Below, one piece after another: positions 8,222-12,145 of a stretch of DNA of 12,145 nucleotides. Within the stretch, counting starts at the first letter, position 1. Every line of letters starts with the position of its first letter. The position numbers and the translations under genes were made by a program. The stretch is from assembly GCA_018882545.1 (NCBI GenBank), contig VERS01000015.1:1-12145 (forward strand), written 5' to 3'. A model generated the notes under the pieces. The model worked only from the letters and a program-made list of their open reading frames with translations. It did no database searches and had not been told where the DNA came from. The stretch comes from Mycobacterium sp. (GTDB taxonomy: Bacteria; Actinomycetota; Actinomycetes; Mycobacteriales; Mycobacteriaceae).

Positions 8222-8608
8222 TCAGCGCGGACGGGGCTTCCAGACGACCAGCGCGGTGCTCTTGGGCACCACCGCCAGGTCTCGGCGCGGTTTGGAACGG
8301 GACAACTCCTGCGCCAACTCGGCGATCCGCGCCTGCAGGGCCTCCACCTGATTGGTGAGCTCGATGATCCGTTTGATCCCGGCCAGGTTGACACCTTCGT
8401 CCTGGGAGAGCCGCTGGATCTCGCGCAGCAGTTCGACGTCGCGTTCGGAGTAGCGCCGACCGCCGCCGGCGCTGCGCTCCGGGCTGACCAACCCGAGCCG
8501 GTCGTAGGTTCGCAGGGTCTGGGCGTGCATACCGGCCAACTCCGCGGCCACCGAGATCAGGAAGGTCCGGCTGTCGCGCGGCCGGCGGGGGCCGCTGGCG
8601 GCGGTCAT
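8222..8608 (-). CDS. hspR: HspR, MerR-type heat-shock repressor
   Basis: HspR is the autoregulated repressor of the dnaK operon and of clpB. It binds HAIR repeats as a complex with DnaK, which links repression to free chaperone. The 128-aa protein has a MerR-type winged helix at about 14-85: [28 protein letters not shown], then [14 protein letters not shown] and [16 protein letters not shown] coiled-coil dimerisation segment ([15 protein letters not shown]) follows, and then the conserved tail [15 protein letters not shown], which ends in the hydrophobic motif seen in mycobacterial HspR. The ATG overlaps the dnaJ stop as ATGA, so translation is coupled and the gene is last in the operon. One of its expected targets is the HAIR box at 431-451. 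Identification is firm. Confidence 0.96.
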   Translation of the reverse strand: MTAASGPRRPRDSRTFLISVAAELAGMHAQTLRTYDRLGLVSPERSAGGGRRYSERDVELLREIQRLSQDEGVNLAGIKRIIELTNQVEALQARIAELAQELSRSKPRRDLAVVPKSTALVVWKPRPR

Positions 8609-9783
8609 GGCCGGTTACCCACCCACCCGGCTCGGGGGTCGAAACCGCTGGCCTTCTCGGCGGCCGCGTAGGCCTCCAGCGCCTCCAGCGCCTCACCCTC
8701 CAGGGTGGGCGGCACCGCCACCTTCACCGTGACCAGCAGATCGCCGGCACCTCCGGTGCGTTTGGGGACACCCCGGCCGCGCACCCGCAGGATCCGCCCG
8801 TCGGCGGTGCCCTTGGGCACCTTCACCCCCACCTTGCCGTCCAGAGTCGGCACGGACAGTGTTGTGCCCAAGGCCAATTCGGTGAAGCTGACCGGAACCG
8901 TGACGGTGAGGTCGTCGCCTTCGCGGGCGAAGACCTTGTCGGGGCGCACGTGCACGGTGACGTAGAGATCGCCCGAGGGTGCGCCACGCAGACCGGCTTC
9001 ACCCTGGCCCGCCAGCCGGATTCGCTGGCCGTCCTCCACGCCGGGAGGGATCCGCACATTGATGGTCCGGGTACGGGTCGTCACGCCGGTGCCGCGGCAC
9101 TCGTCGCAGGGGTCTTCGATGATCGAACCGCTGCCGCGGCAGTCGGTGCAGGGTTCGGAGAAACCGAACGCACCCTGGTTGCGGCTGACCACTCCGGAGC
9201 CGTTGCAGTTGGCGCACACCTTCGGGCTGGTACCCGGCCGCGCCCCGCTGCCGTGACAGTTGGTGCACGGCGCCGGACTGGTCAGCCGCAGCGGCATCGC
9301 CACGCCCTTGGTGGCCTCGAGGAAGTCGAGTTCAGTCTCGGTCTCCAGGTCCTTGCCGCGCTGCGGCCGGGAGGGGCGCGGCTGGGCACCCCGGCCGAAC
9401 AGCCCCCCGAACAGGTCACCGATGTTGGCGCCGCCGTCCTGGCCGGCCTGGCCGAACAGGTCGTTGAGGTTGAACCCGCCGGCACCGTCGTACCCGCTGA
9501 AGCCGCCACCCCCGCCGCCGCCGAACCGGCGGCCGAAGCCGCCGCCGGCGAACATCCGCCGGGTTTCGTCATACTCCTTGCGCTTGGCCTTGTCGGTCAG
9601 CACATCGCGGGCCTCCCCGACCTCCTTGTAGCGCTCCTCGGCGGTGGGGTTGTTGGGGTTTCGGTCCGGGTGGTTCTCGGCGAGCAGTTTCTTGGCGACC
9701 CGCTTGATCTCGTCGTCACTGGCATCGGAGGAGACGCCGAGCACCTTGTAGAAGTCTTTTTCAACCCACTCCCGTTGAACCAT
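8605..9783 (-). CDS. dnaJ1: DnaJ (Hsp40) co-chaperone, type I
   Basis: DnaJ stimulates DnaK ATP hydrolysis and delivers substrates. The 392-aa protein has the type I layout: J-domain (about 10-75) with HPD at 38-40, Gly/Phe region (79-132) with a long glycine run (88-94), a zinc-binding domain with four CxxCxGxG repeats (Cys173/176, 190/193, 212/215, 226/229), and the C-terminal substrate domains including [21 protein letters not shown]. The second helix of the J-domain reads [16 protein letters not shown] instead of the common EIKRAYRKLA, so the usual Tyr is Ala. A strong ribosome site GAGGAGGTGA precedes the ATG, unlike the overlap-coupled genes around it, suggesting independent translation initiation. 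The spacing and the N-terminus [11 protein letters not shown] match mycobacterial DnaJ1. A repeat-bearing 73-bp gap separates it from grpE. Confidence 0.96.
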   Translation of the reverse strand: MVQREWVEKDFYKVLGVSSDASDDEIKRVAKKLLAENHPDRNPNNPTAEERYKEVGEARDVLTDKAKRKEYDETRRMFAGGGFGRRFGGGGGGGFSGYDGAGGFNLNDLFGQAGQDGGANIGDLFGGLFGRGAQPRPSRPQRGKDLETETELDFLEATKGVAMPLRLTSPAPCTNCHGSGARPGTSPKVCANCNGSGVVSRNQGAFGFSEPCTDCRGSGSIIEDPCDECRGTGVTTRTRTINVRIPPGVEDGQRIRLAGQGEAGLRGAPSGDLYVTVHVRPDKVFAREGDDLTVTVPVSFTELALGTTLSVPTLDGKVGVKVPKGTADGRILRVRGRGVPKRTGGAGDLLVTVKVAVPPTLEGEALEALEAYAAAEKASGFDPRAGWVGNRP

Positions 9784-9800
9784 GCCGCGTCACCTCCTCA
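9784..9800 (-). promoter_or_regulatory. Strong Shine-Dalgarno of dnaJ
   Basis: On the minus strand TGAGGAGGTGA is almost fully complementary to the 3' end of 16S rRNA and lies about seven bases before the dnaJ ATG. It fixes the start and contrasts with the overlapping GTGA/ATGA junctions elsewhere in this operon. Confidence 0.8.
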
Positions 9801-9809
9801 CGTATTCCC

Positions 9810-9856
9810 GATCTGACTGCTCTGATCTGACTGCATGATCTGACTGCTTGATCTGG
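9810..9856. repeat. Short tandem repeat between grpE and dnaJ
   Basis: Three full copies of GATCTGACTGC (plus-strand reading) start at 9810, 9824 and 9837, with a partial fourth copy GATCTG at 9850. The periods are 14, 13 and 13 bases, and the two or three bases between copies vary (TCT, AT, TT). The array fills most of the 73-bp gap and abuts the grpE stop codon (9857-9859). Confidence 0.9.
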
Positions 9857-10510
9857 TTACTGGTCCGATTCTGCGTTCTCCACGTCGGTCGCAGCCTCCT
9901 GGGTGGGCGTGTCGGTCGGTTCTGTGACCTCGACGGCGTCGACGACACCGACCATGGCCGGGCGGAGCACGAACTCCCCGAGCAGGTAGCCCTTGCGCAG
10001 GACGTGTCCGATGACGGGGTTGTTGCCGTCTCCTTCGTGCTGGACGGCTTCGTGCCGGGACGGGTCGAACTCCTCGCCCTCGGTGCCGAACTCGGCCAAT
10101 CCCAGCCCGGTCAACGCGGCGGCGAGCTTGTCGGCGACCGACTTCAGCGGACCGGACTCCAGGTCGCCGTGGCTGCGGGCGCGGTCGAGGTCGTCGAGCA
10201 CCGGCAGCAGCTGGCTGACCACGACGGCCTTGGCCCGTTCAGTCGCCGCATCCTGATCACGCAGGGCGCGCTTGCGGTAGTTGGCGAAGTCGGCCTGGAC
10301 GCGCTGCAGGTCGGCGGTGAGTTCGGCGACCTTGTCGGCCTGTTCGCCGGCGGGCGCCCCCGGGCCCGACCCCCCAGGGGTCGGGCCGGGGGCACGCTCG
10401 TGCCCGCCGGGTCCTTCGCGAACCTCACCGGTCTGCGGGTCGATGCGACGCTTATCGGTGACCGTCACCGGTTCGTCGCGCTCACCACGCTCGCCGTAGT
10501 CCTGGCTCAC
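9857..10510 (-). CDS. grpE: GrpE nucleotide exchange factor
   Basis: GrpE releases ADP from DnaK and works as a cytoplasmic dimer. The 217-aa protein has a disordered N-terminal third ([17 protein letters not shown] is the conserved part, followed by a Gly/Pro-rich stretch 33-56). A long coiled coil follows (about 57-110: [23 protein letters not shown]), then the four-helix bundle and the C-terminal beta domain with the family signature [13 protein letters not shown] and [24 protein letters not shown] (148-188). The acidic tail ([22 protein letters not shown]) is shorter than I recall for M. tuberculosis. The GTG start overlaps the dnaK stop as GTGA. The Gly/Pro-rich stretch coincides with a large DNA inverted repeat at 10356-10393. 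Identification is firm. Confidence 0.96.
   Translation of the reverse strand: MSQDYGERGERDEPVTVTDKRRIDPQTGEVREGPGGHERAPGPTPGGSGPGAPAGEQADKVAELTADLQRVQADFANYRKRALRDQDAATERAKAVVVSQLLPVLDDLDRARSHGDLESGPLKSVADKLAAALTGLGLAEFGTEGEEFDPSRHEAVQHEGDGNNPVIGHVLRKGYLLGEFVLRPAMVGVVDAVEVTEPTDTPTQEAATDVENAESDQ
10356..10393. repeat. Near-perfect GC-rich inverted repeat inside grpE
   Basis: The arms 10356-10373 (18 bases) and 10377-10393 (17 bases) are complementary except for one bulged base, separated by a three-base loop. All pairs but one are G-C. In grpE mRNA this would form a very stable hairpin about 120 bases after the start codon, in the region coding for the low-complexity Gly/Pro linker. Confidence 0.88.
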
Positions 10511-12145
10511 CGCTGCTCCTGATCGTCCTCAACGACCTCGGCGTCGACCACGTCGTCGGACGAGCGGGCCTCGGCACCGCCGGCCGGCTGTTCGGCCTGG
10601 GTGGCCTCGTAGATGGCCTGGCCCAGAGCCTGGGACTCGGCGCCCAGCTTCTCCATCGCCGACTTGATCGCCCCGATGTCCGAGCCGCCCAGAGCGGTTT
10701 TGGCGTCGGCGATCGCGGTGTCGACCTTGAGCAGGGTCTCCTCGGGCACCTTCGATCCGCCTCCCCCTTCCTGGCCGGCGTCCCGCTGTTCCTTGACGAA
10801 CTTCTCCGTCTGGTAGACCAGCGACTCGGCCTGATTGCGGACGTCGGCCTCCTCACGGCGTTTGCGGTCCTCCTCGGCGTGCGCCTCGGCGTCCTTGATC
10901 ATCCGGTCGATCTCCTCCTTGGACAGGCCCGAGCCCTCCTGGATTTTGATCGTGTTCTCCTTGCCGGTGCCCTTGTCCTTGGCCGTGACGTGCACGATGC
11001 CGTTGGCGTCGATGTCGAAGGTCACCTCGATCTGCGGCACACCGCGCGGGGCCGGCGGAATCCCGGTCAGTTCGAAGCTGCCGAGCAGCTTGTTGTGCGC
11101 GGCGATCTCACGCTCGCCCTGATAGACCTGGATCTGCACCGACGGCTGGTTGTCGTCGGCGGTGGTGAAGGTCTCCGACCTCTTGGTCGGGATGGTGGTG
11201 TTGCGCTCGATCAGCTTGGTCATCACGCCACCCTTGGTCTCGATCCCGAGACTCAGCGGCGTGACGTCAAGCAGCAGAACGTCTTTGACCTCACCCTTGA
11301 GGACACCGGCCTGCAGGGCCGCGCCGACCGCAACCACCTCGTCGGGGTTGACGCCCTTGTTCGGCTCCTTGCCGCCGGTGAGTTCCTTGACCAGCTCGGT
11401 GACGGCCGGCATGCGGGTGGAACCACCTACCAGAACCACATGGTCGATGTCGGACACCGAGATGCCGGCGTCCTTGATCACCTGCTGGAACGGTGCGCGG
11501 GTGCGGTCCAGCAGATCCTGGGTGATCTTCTGGAACTCCGAACGGGTCAGCTGCTCGTCGAGGAACAGCGGGTTCTTGTCGGCGTCGACGGTGATGTAGG
11601 GCAGGTTGATCGAGGTGCTCTGCGATGAGCTGAGTTCGATCTTGGCCTTCTCGGCGGCCTCGCGCAGCCGCTGCATGGCCATCTTGTCCTTGGTCAGGTC
11701 GATACCGGCGCTGGCCTTGAACTTGTCGACCAGCCACTCGACGATCCGGTCGTCCCAGTCGTCGCCGCCGAGGTGGTTGTCACCGGAGGTGGCGCGCACC
11801 TCGACGACACCGTCGCCGATCTCCAGAAGCGACACATCGAAGGTGCCCCCACCCAGGTCGAAGACCAGGATCGTCTGCTCGTTGCTTCCCTTGTCCAGAC
11901 CGTAGGCCAGCGCCGCGGCGGTGGGTTCGTTGACGATGCGCAGGACGTTCAGGCCCGCGATCTGGCCGGCCTCCTTGGTGGCTTGACGCTGGGCGTCATT
12001 GAAGTAGGCGGGGACGGTGATGACCGCGTCGGTGATGTCCTCACCGAGGTAGCTTTCCGCGTCGCGCTTGAGTTTCTGCAGCGTCCGGGCGCTGATCTCC
12101 TGAGCGGTGTACTTCTTGTCGTCGATCTCCACCGACCAGTCCGTA
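10507..12145 (-). CDS. dnaK: DnaK (Hsp70) chaperone, lacking the first residues (runs off right edge)
   Basis: DnaK is the ATP-driven Hsp70 that binds unfolded segments and, with HspR, senses free chaperone capacity. The window holds 545 residues beginning [14 protein letters not shown]; about 75 N-terminal residues with the first phosphate-binding loop are outside. Seen here are the phosphate-2 motif [16 protein letters not shown] (near 11866-11838), [10 protein letters not shown], the adenosine motif [10 protein letters not shown] (near 11434-11404), the interdomain linker region [19 protein letters not shown] and the substrate domain with [21 protein letters not shown]. The lid helices include [17 protein letters not shown]. 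The tail ends [16 protein letters not shown], an acidic end typical of actinobacterial DnaK. The stop overlaps grpE by four bases. The promoter and any HAIR box lie beyond the right edge. The first Met visible in frame is an internal codon, not the start. Confidence 0.97.
   Translation of the reverse strand, partial: TDWSVEIDDKKYTAQEISARTLQKLKRDAESYLGEDITDAVITVPAYFNDAQRQATKEAGQIAGLNVLRIVNEPTAAALAYGLDKGSNEQTILVFDLGGGTFDVSLLEIGDGVVEVRATSGDNHLGGDDWDDRIVEWLVDKFKASAGIDLTKDKMAMQRLREAAEKAKIELSSSQSTSINLPYITVDADKNPLFLDEQLTRSEFQKITQDLLDRTRAPFQQVIKDAGISVSDIDHVVLVGGSTRMPAVTELVKELTGGKEPNKGVNPDEVVAVGAALQAGVLKGEVKDVLLLDVTPLSLGIETKGGVMTKLIERNTTIPTKRSETFTTADDNQPSVQIQVYQGEREIAAHNKLLGSFELTGIPPAPRGVPQIEVTFDIDANGIVHVTAKDKGTGKENTIKIQEGSGLSKEEIDRMIKDAEAHAEEDRKRREEADVRNQAESLVYQTEKFVKEQRDAGQEGGGGSKVPEETLLKVDTAIADAKTALGGSDIGAIKSAMEKLGAESQALGQAIYEATQAEQPAGGAEARSSDDVVDAEVVEDDQEQR

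Noticed and set aside
8950..9816. 288-codon plus-strand open frame over dnaJ
   Set aside because: It is a shadow of the DnaJ zinc-finger and Gly-rich coding region, with Ala/Glu/Val-rich low-complexity translation.
10879..11628. 249-codon plus-strand open frame over dnaK
   Set aside because: It is antisense to strongly conserved DnaK sequence and has no motif or ribosome site.

Overview
The window comes from the chromosome of a high-GC actinobacterium, almost certainly a mycobacterium in the broad sense. The evidence is a dnaK-grpE-dnaJ-hspR heat-shock operon and a ClpB N-terminus whose proteins read very close to the Mycobacterium tuberculosis versions as I remember them, GTGA/ATGA overlapping gene junctions, frequent GTG starts, and several apparently leaderless genes. 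No database search was possible, so genus and all family names rest on recognised motifs.

Layout, left to right. Positions 1-373 (minus) hold the first 124 codons of clpB, which runs off the left edge. A 171-bp divergent intergenic region (374-544) carries an HspR box (HAIR) overlapping a SigH/SigE-like promoter for clpB. It also carries a LexA-like SOS box over the -10 of the next gene. On the plus strand follow a 102-aa protein of unknown function (545-853) and a six-helix membrane protein of the GAP/Sap (LysE-like) group (885-1550), both with a TANNNT -10 six bases before a GTG start. A 148-bp leader (1551-1698) with a candidate promoter precedes a tight six-gene plus-strand operon (1699-7203): an 80-aa unknown protein, an acetyl-CoA-synthetase-like AMP-forming ligase, E1-alpha, E1-beta and E2 of a 2-oxoacid dehydrogenase, and a stand-alone acyl carrier protein. 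No E3 gene is present. After 76 bp comes an aldose 1-epimerase-like gene (7280-8182), probably leaderless. It converges on the minus-strand heat-shock operon dnaK (partial, entering from the right edge)-grpE-dnaJ-hspR (12145-8222).

How the parts work together. DnaK, GrpE and DnaJ form the Hsp70 cycle, ClpB is the partner disaggregase, and HspR is the repressor that with DnaK shuts off HAIR-containing promoters such as the one seen before clpB. Two arms of one stress regulon therefore lie about 8 kb apart with metabolic genes between them. The metabolic operon encodes what looks like a complete acyl-forming core: E1 would decarboxylate a 2-oxoacid, E2 would carry and transfer the acyl group, and the ligase would activate a short free acid. 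The ACP, placed as though part of the same unit, is the unusual element and the best candidate here for an undescribed system. The substrate, and whether acyl groups actually reach the ACP, cannot be decided from sequence alone.
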